A program made the position numbers and the translations under genes. From Acidobacteriota bacterium (lineage in GTDB: Bacteria; Acidobacteriota; Thermoanaerobaculia; Gp7-AA8), in assembly GCA_003223645.1 (NCBI GenBank), contig QHVT01000020.1, forward strand, positions 1 to 64,000: DNA of 64,000 nt. The letters are read 5' to 3'. The notes beneath the pieces were generated by a model, which saw only the letters and a list, made by a program, of their open reading frames with translations, was not told the DNA's origin and did no database searches. This document shows positions 8,454 through 17,435 of this stretch, piece after piece (the first letter of the stretch is position 1; each line of letters opens with the position of its first letter).

Positions 8454-9908
8454 ATGGTCAACTGCATAGGCCCGAAGAACGACGACTACGACAAAGACCG
8501 GATCATCAGCAACGCGCGATTCGATTACAAGCCGGAGCTGATCTGCTACTGCAAGACCGAGGACGACGTCAAAGTCGCGATTGCGAGAGCGACGCTCCAG
8601 ACTCCTTTTCCGGGCATTCGCATTCGGGCCGGCGGTCATCACCATGAAGGGATGTGCTCGGGCAACGACGTGATGATGATCGACGTGTCGAAAATGTGCT
8701 CGATCAGCATCGACACGAGCACCGGGATCACAACGGTCGGTGCGGGCGCGAAGAACGGGGACGTCTACGAGGAGCTGTGGAAGGCCATTCCGTCCAGGGT
8801 CTTCCCGGGCGGCGGCTGCGGAGACGTGCGCGTCGGCGGCTTTCTTCAGGGCGGTGGTTGGGGGCCATACTCGCGCCTCCTCGGGATGGGATGCGATCGC
8901 GTCGTCGGCTTCCGTATCGTCCTGGCCGACGGCGAAATTCTGGACGTGGACCAAAACGATCTCGATCCGAGGAAGAAGCTTCTCTACTGGTGCGTCCTCG
9001 GCGCCGGCGGCGGAAATTTCGGAGTCGTGACGCAGTATCGAATCAAGGCGGAGCACATCCCGGGTCCGCTCTCGACATTCACCGTCTCCTGGGACCACCC
9101 GGAATATCGCATCGCCGTGATGGAGGAGTGGCGCAAGAACTTCTTAGGCTCGTCCAATCAGCACCAGACGTCCTTCTGCCGCGTATCGACTCCGAGCGAC
9201 GTCGACCCGCCGGTGCTCATCGGCGGCAACTGCTTCGGCGGCGCAAATGAGGTCGTGCACCTTCTCGAGAGCTTGCTGCCGAAGACGATCTCCACGGCAT
9301 CCTCGATTCGTGTCGACCCGGTGCACGCATTCAGGCGGACCGGGTTCACGCATCCCGAATATCAACCCGGACCTCCGCCGGCCGCGTTGAAAGCCGTCGG
9401 TGCGGGCACGCCGAACCTCGCGGACACCTGCGCCGGCACTCCGTTTCCGCACATGGTGTCGTCGTGCTTCCCCACGGACAAGTTCGGCGAAGTGGCGATG
9501 GTGGATCTCGCGAACTACATCGCGGGCTCGAAAGAGGAGCGGAAAGCCCGCCGCTATCTCAGCCTGCATGCGATGGGCGGCGCGATCGACGACAAGAGCA
9601 AGGACAAGGTGAATTGTTTCCCCTGGCGTCATAAGCCATTCATGCTCCAGTACCAGGCGTGGTGGGCGGACCCGAAAGACAAGGCCCTCGGCGACGACTG
9701 TATGAAATGGCTGCGGGTCATCCGCGACCAGATGCGCAAGAACACATACACCGAAGGGTCGTTCATCAACTTCCCCGACGCCGAAATCAAACTGGAGGAC
9801 TATTACGGCAAAGACACCTTCGGACTGCTGAAGAAGTTCATCGAGAACTACGACGGGAAGGGTGTCTTCAACTTCCCGATGGGCATTCCACGACCCCCAC
9901 AACCATGA
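8454..9908 (+). CDS. FAD-linked oxidoreductase, berberine-bridge-enzyme type
   Basis: A 484-residue protein. Residues 30-200 form a PCMH-type FAD-binding domain with IRAGGHHHEG, where the His of R-x-G-G-H normally carries the flavin, and GGGCGDVRVGG followed by QGGGWGPYSR, where the Cys aligns with the second (6-S-cysteinyl) attachment residue. Both are present, so a bicovalent flavin is plausible. The C-terminus YYGKDTFGLLKKFIENYDGKG, ending FNFPMGIP, matches the BBE C-terminal motif. Family members oxidise sugars, alcohols or alkaloid-like substrates with O2. No signal peptide is seen. It ends directly against the convergent gene at 9909, with no intergenic base. Confidence 0.88.
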   Translation: MVNCIGPKNDDYDKDRIISNARFDYKPELICYCKTEDDVKVAIARATLQTPFPGIRIRAGGHHHEGMCSGNDVMMIDVSKMCSISIDTSTGITTVGAGAKNGDVYEELWKAIPSRVFPGGGCGDVRVGGFLQGGGWGPYSRLLGMGCDRVVGFRIVLADGEILDVDQNDLDPRKKLLYWCVLGAGGGNFGVVTQYRIKAEHIPGPLSTFTVSWDHPEYRIAVMEEWRKNFLGSSNQHQTSFCRVSTPSDVDPPVLIGGNCFGGANEVVHLLESLLPKTISTASSIRVDPVHAFRRTGFTHPEYQPGPPPAALKAVGAGTPNLADTCAGTPFPHMVSSCFPTDKFGEVAMVDLANYIAGSKEERKARRYLSLHAMGGAIDDKSKDKVNCFPWRHKPFMLQYQAWWADPKDKALGDDCMKWLRVIRDQMRKNTYTEGSFINFPDAEIKLEDYYGKDTFGLLKKFIENYDGKGVFNFPMGIPRPPQP

Positions 9909-11147
9909 TCACGGCTCGACACGCATCACGCGCACGCTCTCGAGCGGCACTTTCTCGTTGCGCTTTCCGTCATCCGTCCACGCCTCCCATCCGCCATTGG
10001 CGATGAAGTGAAACGCGCCGTGCGCGAGGGTGCCGAGGGTGACGTCGGTCATGGACGCGTGATTCGCGGCGAGCGTGGTGACGCGGTCGATGCCGATGCC
10101 GTCGCCGCGCAACGCGAGGCGCAGCACGCGGATCGGATTCGCGCCGTTCTGCACGGCGATGAGCGTTCGGTCATCGGCGAGATAGATGCCGTCGACGCCG
10201 AGGAGTGAGACCGTGTCGGGAGTGTCGAGGGGAGTGATCTCGCGCGACTTGCGATCGATCGCATACAGGCCGTTCGAATAATCGGAGACGTAGAGATAGC
10301 GGCTCGTCGCGGCGAGTCCCTGCAGCGACGCGAACGCGCCGCGCGCGAACGGCGTGAGCCTGCCGCCTTCGACGTGAAACACGATCGGGCTCGAGCCGTC
10401 GCTGACGAACACCTCGCCGTCGGCGGCGAGCGTGACGTCTCCGAAGAGATGCTTCTCCTTGTCGTTTGGACGCAGCGTTGCGAGCACGCGTCCGCTGCGC
10501 AGATCGAGTTTCACCAGCGCGGCAGTGTCGCGATCCGCTTCGCGGAATCCGTCGACCTGAGGCAGCGACGACGTCGCGACCCACAGCACGCCGCGTTTCG
10601 CGTCGACGGCCATTCCGAACGCGCCGCGATCGAGGTTCGATGCGAACGTCGATGCGTGTCCGTCGCGATCGATCGCGAAGATCTTGCGCGCGTGCACGCC
10701 GCTGACGAAGAACCGCTCGCGCTTCGCGTCGAACGCGAGCCCTTCGCCGATGATCCCTTGCTCATCGAGCGTGAACACGTCCTTCGGCGCGCCGGCGGGT
10801 TTTGCGTTGGACGCAAACCGCTCCGTGATCGCGGCGAAGCGCGGCGAAGATGCGATCGCCGCCAGCTCGGGCTGCTTCTGCGGGTTGTACACGAATCCCA
10901 TCTCCGCGATGCGCTCGAGGATCGCCAGCGCGTCGTCGGTCGCGCCGCTCATCGCCTGCGCGATCGCGAGCTGATACTGCAGCGTCGGATGCTTCGGACG
11001 CAGCGCCGCGGCCGCGCGCGCCTTCTCCAGAAACAACGCGGCGTTCTTCGCGCGATACGCGTCGAGCGCTTCGCCCTGCAGTTTGCGCGACTCGGTGACA
11101 GGGTCGACGGTTTGCGCGAGCAGCAGCAGCAGAATCAGCGGCTTCAT
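9909..11147 (-). CDS. Secreted TPR plus six-bladed propeller (SMP-30/NHL-like) protein
   Basis: A 412-residue protein beginning MKPLILLLLLAQTVDP, a short export signal. Residues 20-110 form paired helices of TPR character (AALRPKHPTLQYQLAIAQAMSGATDDALAILE). From about residue 125 a beta-propeller begins (EGLAFDAKRERFFVSG, GVLWVATSS, DGEVFVSDGS, LYVSDYSNGLYAID), resembling gluconolactonase/SMP-30 and NHL propellers. It probably works in the periplasm as a lactonase-like or binding protein; no substrate can be assigned. It is convergent and abutting with the flavoprotein gene, and divergent from the DUF6496 gene. Confidence 0.75.
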   Translation of the reverse strand: MKPLILLLLLAQTVDPVTESRKLQGEALDAYRAKNAALFLEKARAAAALRPKHPTLQYQLAIAQAMSGATDDALAILERIAEMGFVYNPQKQPELAAIASSPRFAAITERFASNAKPAGAPKDVFTLDEQGIIGEGLAFDAKRERFFVSGVHARKIFAIDRDGHASTFASNLDRGAFGMAVDAKRGVLWVATSSLPQVDGFREADRDTAALVKLDLRSGRVLATLRPNDKEKHLFGDVTLAADGEVFVSDGSSPIVFHVEGGRLTPFARGAFASLQGLAATSRYLYVSDYSNGLYAIDRKSREITPLDTPDTVSLLGVDGIYLADDRTLIAVQNGANPIRVLRLALRGDGIGIDRVTTLAANHASMTDVTLGTLAHGAFHFIANGGWEAWTDDGKRNEKVPLESVRVMRVEP

Positions 11148-11209
11148 GCGCCGGAGTCTGCCACGCGATTGGCTCCCTCATTGCTTCGAAATGGTGTCAG
11201 GAGAACGAC

Positions 11210-11653
11210 ATGCCTGAAAAAGAAACACTGCGGCGAGCAGCAGCAGACAAGCGCGCCGGAAAGTCTGCATCCACGCAGGCCGGTGAGTTCGTGCGCGAAG
11301 AGATGGAGCACATCCGCCACGGCAAGCACGGCGCACGGTCGGCGAAGCAGGCCATCGCAATCGGATTGTCGCAAGCGCGACGCTCCGGCGTGAAGCTGCC
11401 TCCGCCCGAGAAAGGCGAGGCCTCGGCGCAAGCACGCAAAAGCGCGAAGTCGGCGTTGAAGCGCAGCGGCAAGAAGGTCTCGGCGAAACGGTCGCGCGCA
11501 GCCGAGAGCGCGCTGAAACGCGAGCCGCGCGCGGCCGCGTCGCACAAAGCGCTCTCGCGTCAGGCGCGAACCGCGGCGAAGAAGCGCAGCGCAAGCTCAC
11601 GTTCGGCGGCCGCGAAAAAAGCCGCTCGTACACGCGCCCGTCGCGCGGCATAA
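11210..11653 (+). CDS. DUF6496 protein with histone-H1-like basic tail
   Basis: A 147-residue protein preceded by a good ribosome-binding site (AGGAG). Residues 25-65 hold the DUF6496 signature (EEMEHIRHGKHGARSAKQAI, then IGLSQARRSGVKLPPP). Residues 70-147 are a low-complexity Ala/Lys/Arg/Ser tail resembling eukaryotic linker histone H1 tails and bacterial Hc1-like proteins. It is likely DNA-binding and nucleoid-associated (inference from composition). The OsmC gene follows 53 bases later on the same strand, with a half family B element between them, so co-regulation in a stress context is possible. Confidence 0.75.
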   Translation: MPEKETLRRAAADKRAGKSASTQAGEFVREEMEHIRHGKHGARSAKQAIAIGLSQARRSGVKLPPPEKGEASAQARKSAKSALKRSGKKVSAKRSRAAESALKREPRAAASHKALSRQARTAAKKRSASSRSAAAKKAARTRARRAA

Positions 11654-11661
11654 TCCGCGTC

Positions 11662-11692
11662 CGTGTAGCGGCAGGCTTCCAGCCTGCCGGCG
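11662..11692. repeat. Family B half element B2
   Basis: A single hairpin GCAGGCTTCCAGCCTGC preceded by GTGTAG, i.e. one half of the two-hairpin family B element. Confidence 0.65.
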
Positions 11693-11706
11693 AAAGGAGA
11701 AGGATC

Positions 11707-12132
11707 ATGCCGACACGAACAGCAGATGCCGTCTGGCGCGGAGGATTGCGCGACGGTAACGGAACCGTGCGCACTGCGAGCGGAGTGCTCGACAGTCAGT
11801 ATTCATTCAGCACGCGATTCGAGAACGGAGCGGGGACGAATCCCGAAGAGCTCATCGGCGCCGCGCACGCCGCGTGCTTCTCGATGGCGCTCTCGGCCGG
11901 ACTCGAGCGCGCCGGCCACAAAGCCGACAGCGTCGAGACCAACGCGAAGGTCACGTTTGAGAAAGTAGGCGAGGGCTTCGCCATCACCCGCATCGATCTC
12001 GAAACGAAAGCCTCGGTGCCGGGCATCGACGACGCCGCGTTTCAGGAGCAGGCCGAAAAGGCGAAGGCCGGCTGCCCGATCTCGAAGGCGCTGGCCAGCG
12101 TGCCGATCACATTGAAGGCGACGCTGGGGTAG
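11707..12132 (+). CDS. OsmC family peroxiredoxin
   Basis: A 141-residue protein with a strong ribosome-binding site (AAAGGAGAAGG). It has the OsmC fold markers: AVWRGGLRDGNGTV at the start, NPEELIGAAHAACFSMALS with the peroxidatic cysteine, and EKAKAGCPISKAL with the resolving cysteine. OsmC proteins reduce organic hydroperoxides in the cytoplasm using the dithiol pair; both cysteines are present. The length matches the family (about 140). It is probably stress-induced and may share a transcript with the DUF6496 gene. Confidence 0.93.
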   Translation: MPTRTADAVWRGGLRDGNGTVRTASGVLDSQYSFSTRFENGAGTNPEELIGAAHAACFSMALSAGLERAGHKADSVETNAKVTFEKVGEGFAITRIDLETKASVPGIDDAAFQEQAEKAKAGCPISKALASVPITLKATLG

Positions 12133-12187
12133 GACCGGTTTTCCAGCCGGTCCTCCGGGTGGCAGGCTGGAAAGCCTGCCCCACACC
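12131..12187. repeat. Family B palindromic element B3
   Basis: Hairpins ACCGGTTTTCCAGCCGGT and GGCAGGCTGGAAAGCCTGCC, directly after the OsmC stop codon. It could also act as a terminator-like structure, but no T run follows. Confidence 0.75.
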
Positions 12188-12306
12188 TTCCTCAGCAGAT
12201 CCTCAGCGTCCGCTCAGGACATCCCTCCTCCACTCGAGGTAGAACTTCATTCCGTCCCTCGCATCCTCGGGTATCCTGAAGCGCTTTTTTTGAGGTTTGC
12301 GGACAT

Positions 12307-13437
12307 ATGAAGAAACGAATGTTGCTCATGCTGGCGATTGTGATCGCGGTCGTCGCGATTCTCGGGTTCGTCAAGTACCGGCAGATCAGCAGCGCGATGG
12401 CGCAGCAGGGAAACTTCCAGCCTCCGCCGGAGACGGTCACGAGCATTGTCGCGACGCAGGACACGTGGGACACGAAGCTCAGGGCGATCGGCACGGTCGT
12501 GGCCGTCAACGGCGTCACCGTCAGCGCCGACATGCCGGGCGTCGTCGAACAGATCTCGTTTCAGTCCGGCCAGCATGTACATAAAGGTGAGCTCCTGGTG
12601 CGACTCGATGCGAAGCAGGAGCGCGCGCAGCTCGTCGCCGCCGAGGCGCAACGCGACCTGTCGAACGTAGAGCTCACGCGCGCGAGAGGGATGCTCGAGT
12701 CGAAAATCGTCGCGCAGGCGGTGTACGACAGCGTGGCCGCGCAGGCGAAGCAGGCCGAGGCGAGAGTGGGGGAGATCCGCGCGACGATTCAGCGCAAAAC
12801 GCTCCTCGCTCCGTTCGACGGGATTCTCGGCATCCGCCAGATCAACCTCGGGCAGTATCTCGCCGGCGGCGCGCCGATCGTCACGCTGCAGTCGCTGCAT
12901 CCGGTGTATGTGCGTTTCACCGTGCCGCAGCAGGAGATGGGAGCGCTGCGCGTCGGCAGCACAGTCGAAGTGACGTCGGACGCGATGGGCGGCGCGACCG
13001 AGATGGGACGCATCACCGCGATGGAGTCGCTCATCAATGAAGCGACGCGCAACGTGGACGTGCAGGCCATCTGCGACAACCGTTCCGAGCGCCTGCGCCC
13101 CGGCATGTTCGTCGAGGCGCAACTCGCCCACGGAACGAAGCAGACCGTCGTAATGCTGCCGACGTCCGCGATCGCGTACGCACCCTTCGGCGACTCCGTC
13201 TTCATCATCGAAGACGTGAAGAGCCCCGACGGCAAGAAGACCTACAAAGGCGTGCGCCAGCAATTCGTAAAACTCGGCGGCTCGCGCGGCGATCAGGTGG
13301 CGGTGGTGACCGGCGTGAAGCCGGGCGAAGAAATCGTGACCTCGGGCGTCTTCAAACTGCGGCCGGGGGCGGCCGTCGTGGTCAACAACTCCGTGCAACC
13401 GGCGAACAGCTCGAATCCCCAACCCGCGGATAGCTAG
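12307..13437 (+). CDS. RND efflux periplasmic adaptor (membrane fusion protein)
   Basis: A 376-residue protein with an N-terminal membrane anchor (MLLMLAIVIAVVAILGFV). The lipoyl/barrel-sandwich halves are visible as VSADMPGVVEQISFQSGQHV and LLAPFDGILGIRQINLGQYL, separated by a short coiled-coil hairpin (residues 100-150). A beta-barrel domain (PVYVRFTVPQQEM) and a membrane-proximal domain follow. It belongs to the AcrA/MexA family, linking an inner-membrane RND pump to an outer-membrane channel. The pump gene follows after 171 bases filled by a family A palindrome. No TolC-type gene is adjacent; one occurs at 53013 in a different operon. Confidence 0.93.
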   Translation: MKKRMLLMLAIVIAVVAILGFVKYRQISSAMAQQGNFQPPPETVTSIVATQDTWDTKLRAIGTVVAVNGVTVSADMPGVVEQISFQSGQHVHKGELLVRLDAKQERAQLVAAEAQRDLSNVELTRARGMLESKIVAQAVYDSVAAQAKQAEARVGEIRATIQRKTLLAPFDGILGIRQINLGQYLAGGAPIVTLQSLHPVYVRFTVPQQEMGALRVGSTVEVTSDAMGGATEMGRITAMESLINEATRNVDVQAICDNRSERLRPGMFVEAQLAHGTKQTVVMLPTSAIAYAPFGDSVFIIEDVKSPDGKKTYKGVRQQFVKLGGSRGDQVAVVTGVKPGEEIVTSGVFKLRPGAAVVVNNSVQPANSSNPQPADS

Positions 13438-13441
13438 ACAA

Positions 13442-13599
13442 ATGAAGGCAGAAGGCAGAATGCAGAAGGCAGAAGTAAGAACCGAGGTTCGAGGTTCGAA
13501 GTTCGAGGTAGGAATTCAGAGTTTCTTCATTCGTACCTCGAACTTCGAACCTCTGTTTTTGTCTTCTCACTTCTGCCTTCTGCCTTCTGCCTTCATCTC
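13442..13599. repeat. Family A composite palindrome A2
   Basis: Outer arms are tandem heptamers (GAAGGCAGAAGGCAG at left, CTTCTGCCTTCTGCC at right). Inner arms are a second heptamer-like array (GAGGTTCGAGGTTCG at left, CGAACTTCGAACCTC at right). The entire space between the adaptor and pump genes is this one long hairpin. Confidence 0.85.
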
Positions 13600-13608
13600 G
13601 GATCGCAC

Positions 13609-16600
13609 ATGAAACTTACCGATCTCTTCGTCCGCCGTCCCGTCCTCGCGATGGTCGTCAATCTGGTGATCCTGATCGCCGGGTTGCAGTCCATCCGCAC
13701 GCTCATCGTGCGCCAGTTTCCGCGCAGCGACATGGCCAACGTCGTCGTCACGACGGCGTACGTCGGCGCGAACGCGGATCTCGTGCGCGGCTTCATCACC
13801 GCGCCTCTCGAGCGCTCCATCGCCGGCGCGGACGGCATCGACTTCCTCGAGTCGTCGAGCGCGCAGGGCATCAGCACCATCACCGCTCACCTCAAACTCA
13901 ACTACGACACCAACGCCGCGCTGACGCAGATCCAATCGAAGGTCGCGCAGGTGCGCAACCAGCTCCCGCCGGAAGCGGAAGCGCCGATCATCGACCTGCA
14001 AACCAGCGACAGCCAGTTCGCCGCCGCGTATCTCGGCTTCTCGTCGAAAGACCTCGACCAGAACCAGATCACCGACTATCTGACGCGCGTCGTGCAGCCG
14101 AAGCTGAGCGCGATCAGCGGCGTGCAGCGCGCGTCGATCTTCGGCGACCGCACGTTCGCGATGCGGGTCTGGCTCAAGCCGGAGAAGATGGCCGCACTCG
14201 GCATCGCGCCTTCGAAGGTTCGCGACGCGCTCGCGGCGAACAACTACCTCTCCGCTCTCGGTTCGACGAAAGGCTCGATGACGAGCGTCAATCTCGTCGC
14301 GAATACCAACCTGCAGACGCCGGAAGAGTTCAAGCAGCTCGTCCTGCGTGAAGAGAACGGCACGGTCGTGCGCCTCGGCGACATCGCCGACGTCGTCCTT
14401 GGCGCCGAAACGTACGAGCAGGAAGTCAACTTCAACGGACAGACCGCGGTGTTCATCGGCATCTTCACGCTGCCGACCGCGAACACGCTCGACGTCATGA
14501 AGCGCGTGCGCGAGGCGCTGCCCGAGATCCAGGCGCAGCTTCCCGCCGGCATGACCGCGGGCGTGCCGTACGACTCGTCGGTCTACATCCAATCGGCGAT
14601 CGACGAAGTGCTCAAGACGCTCGCCGAAACGCTGGTCATCGTCATCATCGTCATCTTCCTTTTCCTCGGGTCGATCCGCGGCGTGATCATCCCCGTCGTC
14701 GCGATCCCGGTGTCGCTCGTCGGCGCCGTCTTCCTGATGGCGGTGTTCGGCTTCACCATCAATCTCCTCACGCTGCTGGCGATCGTCTTATCCGTCGGTC
14801 TCGTCGTCGACGATGCGATCGTCATGGTCGAGAACGTCGAGCGGCACCTGCACATGGGCAAGACGCCGTTCCAGGCGGCGATGGACGCCGCGCGCGAGCT
14901 CATCGCCCCGATCATCGCCATGACCATCACGCTCGCGTGCGTGTACACGCCGGTCGCGCTGCAGGGCGGTCTCACCGGCTCGCTCTTCCGCGAGTTCGCG
15001 TTCACGCTCGCCGGCGCGGTCATCATCTCCGGCATCGTCGCGCTGACCTTGTCACCAATGATGGGCTCGAAGCTGCTGCGCGCGGGCGACACGGAGCGCG
15101 GCTTCGCCGGCTTCATCAACCATCGGTTCGACAAACTGCGCGCGGCGTATACGCGCGTGCTCGGCGGCACGCTGCGCTTCCGGCCGGTGATGATCACGCT
15201 CTGGCTGATCGTCATGCTGCTGATCGTGCCGTTCTACATGTTCTCGCAGAAAGAGCTCGCGCCGACGGAAGACCAGGGCTTCATCTTCGGCATCATCCAG
15301 GCGCCCGCGAACTCGACGATCGATCAGACGAAGCTGTTCGCGAGTCAGGTGCAGAGAGTCTACGAATCGATTCCTGAACATCGCGCGACGTTCCAGATCG
15401 TGTTCCCGACCGGCGGCTTCGGCGGCATGATCGTGGCGCCGTACGATCAGCGGAAGCGGGGCATTCAGCCGATCCAGATGGAGGCGTCGATGAAGTCGGG
15501 AGCGATTCCCGGCTTGCGCGTGATCCAGCTCGTGCCGCCGTCGCTGCCCGGCAACCAGGGATTCCCGGTCGACCTCGCGATTCTCTCGACCGCGGAACCG
15601 GCGCAGCTCGCCGAGTTCGCGAATCAGCTCGTGCAGAAGGCATTCACGAGCGGCAAGTTCATGTTCGCCGACACCGATCTCAAATTCGATCAGCCGCAGG
15701 CGAAAGTCGTCTTCGATCGTGACAAGCTGCGCTCGCAGGGTGTCGACATGGCACAGGCCGGACGCGATCTCTCCACGCTCCTGAGCGGCGCGTTCGTCAA
15801 TCGGTTCAGCATTCAGGGACGCAGTTACAAAGTCATCCCGCAGCTCAAGCGCAGCGAGCGGCTGACACCGGATCAGCTGACGCAGATCTACATCAGCGGT
15901 CCGAACGGAAAACTCGTTCCGCTCTCCACGTTTGCAACGCTGCAGACATCGACCGAGCCGCGCGACCTCAAACGCTTCCAGCAGCTCAACGCCGTCCGCA
16001 TCCAGGGGGCGATCCCGCCGGGCGTCTCGCTCGACACGGCGCTCAAGTATCTCGAAGACGAAGCGCACAAGATCCTGCCGCGCGGCTACACGCTCGACTA
16101 CGCCGGCGAGTCGCGCCAGCTTCGCACCGAAGGCACGAAGTTCTTCGGCGTCTTCCTGCTCTCCGCGATCCTCATCTATCTCGTCCTCGCCGCGCAGTTC
16201 GAGAGCTTCCGCGATCCGTTCATCATCCTCGCCGGCTCCGTTCCGCTCGCACTCGCCGGCTCGCTCCTCTTCTCCTTCCTCGGCCTGACGTCGATCAACA
16301 TCTACAGCCAGGTCGGACTCATTACCCTGGTCGGACTCGTCTCGCGCAACGGCATCCTCATCGTCCAATTCGCGAATCACCTGCAGGAAGAAGGACACGA
16401 CAAACTCTCGGCCGTCCTCGAAGCGGCGGGCACCCGCCTCCGCCCGATCATGATGACGACCGCCGCGACGGTCATGGGCCACCTCCCCCTCGTCTTCGCC
16501 AGAGGCCCCGGCGCCGGCGCGAGAAACAGCATCGGCATCATGCTCGTGACCGGAATGATCATCGGGACCTGCTTCACCCTCTTCGTTGTCCCGTCGATCT

Positions 16601-16692
16601 ACGTCCTCGTCGCAAAGACGCGCACGCCCGCCGCGACGCCGGTGACGGAGGATGAGGAAGCCGAAGGCGAATTGATCGTGGGAACGGCGTAA
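13609..16692 (+). CDS. RND multidrug efflux pump, HAE1 family
   Basis: A 1027-residue inner-membrane pump. It starts MKLTDLFVRRPVLAMVVNL, the typical first helix. Twelve membrane helices lie in two sets (for example VIVIIVIFLFLGSIRGVIIP and FFGVFLLSAILIYLVLAAQF) with two large periplasmic loops. The proton-relay pair is present in VGLVVDDAIVMVENVERH (two adjacent Asp in helix 4). The C-terminal half has GLVSRNGILIVQFANH, RLRPIMMTT and GHLPLVF. Length and motifs fit AcrB/MexB-like pumps using the proton gradient. It works with the adaptor just upstream; the outer-membrane partner must be encoded elsewhere. Confidence 0.95.
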   Translation: MKLTDLFVRRPVLAMVVNLVILIAGLQSIRTLIVRQFPRSDMANVVVTTAYVGANADLVRGFITAPLERSIAGADGIDFLESSSAQGISTITAHLKLNYDTNAALTQIQSKVAQVRNQLPPEAEAPIIDLQTSDSQFAAAYLGFSSKDLDQNQITDYLTRVVQPKLSAISGVQRASIFGDRTFAMRVWLKPEKMAALGIAPSKVRDALAANNYLSALGSTKGSMTSVNLVANTNLQTPEEFKQLVLREENGTVVRLGDIADVVLGAETYEQEVNFNGQTAVFIGIFTLPTANTLDVMKRVREALPEIQAQLPAGMTAGVPYDSSVYIQSAIDEVLKTLAETLVIVIIVIFLFLGSIRGVIIPVVAIPVSLVGAVFLMAVFGFTINLLTLLAIVLSVGLVVDDAIVMVENVERHLHMGKTPFQAAMDAARELIAPIIAMTITLACVYTPVALQGGLTGSLFREFAFTLAGAVIISGIVALTLSPMMGSKLLRAGDTERGFAGFINHRFDKLRAAYTRVLGGTLRFRPVMITLWLIVMLLIVPFYMFSQKELAPTEDQGFIFGIIQAPANSTIDQTKLFASQVQRVYESIPEHRATFQIVFPTGGFGGMIVAPYDQRKRGIQPIQMEASMKSGAIPGLRVIQLVPPSLPGNQGFPVDLAILSTAEPAQLAEFANQLVQKAFTSGKFMFADTDLKFDQPQAKVVFDRDKLRSQGVDMAQAGRDLSTLLSGAFVNRFSIQGRSYKVIPQLKRSERLTPDQLTQIYISGPNGKLVPLSTFATLQTSTEPRDLKRFQQLNAVRIQGAIPPGVSLDTALKYLEDEAHKILPRGYTLDYAGESRQLRTEGTKFFGVFLLSAILIYLVLAAQFESFRDPFIILAGSVPLALAGSLLFSFLGLTSINIYSQVGLITLVGLVSRNGILIVQFANHLQEEGHDKLSAVLEAAGTRLRPIMMTTAATVMGHLPLVFARGPGAGARNSIGIMLVTGMIIGTCFTLFVVPSIYVLVAKTRTPAATPVTEDEEAEGELIVGTA

Positions 16693-16781
16693 GAATCGAT
16701 TGTGGACTGCGGCAGCTACGCTGCCGCTTTCGTACACGTGCCCCGGCCCGCGCCCAATGGCCTTCCCTTCAGGACTCACAA

Positions 16782-16912
16782 CCCCTCATCCGGCCTTCGG
16801 CCACCTTCTCCCCGCAAGCGGGGCGAAGGGCAACAATTCAATGCACTCTTTATGTTGCCCCTCGCCCCGCTTGCGGGGAGAGGGTGGCGCGCAGCGCCGG
16901 GTGAGGGGGCGT
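16782..16912. repeat. Family E palindromic element E1
   Basis: Left arm CCTCATCCGGCCTTCGGCC with CCGCAAGCGGGG, right arm CCCCGCTTGCGGGG with CGCGCAGCGCCGGGTGAGGG. A second copy at 27888-28082 carries a family F element within it. This and about 170 flanking bases make up the gene-free stretch 16693-17000. Confidence 0.8.
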
Positions 16913-16999
16913 GCCTGCTTCAGTGAACGCCATTGCTCCCGCGCCCGGGCGGGCGGGGCATCTCCCTCCAATTCGGCACAGCCGTCTCGTTGGATTTGT

Positions 17000-17095
17000 G
17001 CGGTTGCGAAACGAGTTGATGATCGTGACGGCTTTCTGATCACGGCGTATCCAACCGATGCCATCAAGGAAGGCACGCGCATATGGACAAAGTGA
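17000..17095 (+). pseudogene. C-terminal remnant of a small gene upstream of DUF2283
   Basis: The frame ending at 17095 reads AKRVDDRDGFLITAYPTD and then IKEGTRIW before its stop. This is the usual C-terminal ending of a small protein family found directly upstream of DUF2283 genes (DUF4258-like toxin-fold proteins ending in ITAY-TD-I-G-W). No plausible start or N-terminal half is present; the frame runs back into the family E repeat. The stop overlaps the DUF2283 start, as in intact pairs. I infer a decayed partner gene; the family name is uncertain. Confidence 0.45.
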
Positions 17096-17295
17096 GAGTG
17101 TTCTACGATCGCGAAGGAGAGACGCTCACCGTCTGGTTCGATGACCCTGCGACGGAGTCTGTAGCCGAAGAGACCGGTGAGGACGTGGTCTTGATCAAGA
17201 ATGCGGCCGGTCGTGTCATCGGATTCGAGAAGCTTCACTTCGTCGCCAGCGATCCGCACCATCTGGACGTGACGCTCGAACGCGTCGGCGCTTAG
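17083..17295 (+). CDS. DUF2283 family protein
   Basis: A 70-residue protein. VRVFYDREGETLTVWFDDP and EETGEDVVLIKNAAGRVIG match DUF2283 (about 60-70 residues, all-beta, function unknown, frequently paired with small toxin-like genes). The ATG overlaps the last codons of the remnant frame at 17000-17095, which suggests it is the survivor of a two-gene unit. Confidence 0.8.
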   Translation: MDKVRVFYDREGETLTVWFDDPATESVAEETGEDVVLIKNAAGRVIGFEKLHFVASDPHHLDVTLERVGA

Positions 17296-17435
17296 ATTTA
17301 CGTTCGCGCGGCCCTCCCGGATTTATCAAATCCCCTCCTTTCTTTTTTTCATCGCCTCATACGTCTGCCTGCATTGCAGCGACGTACATCCGTGCATAAC
17401 CCGGTACCCATGACGATGAAAAAGAAAGGACACCT

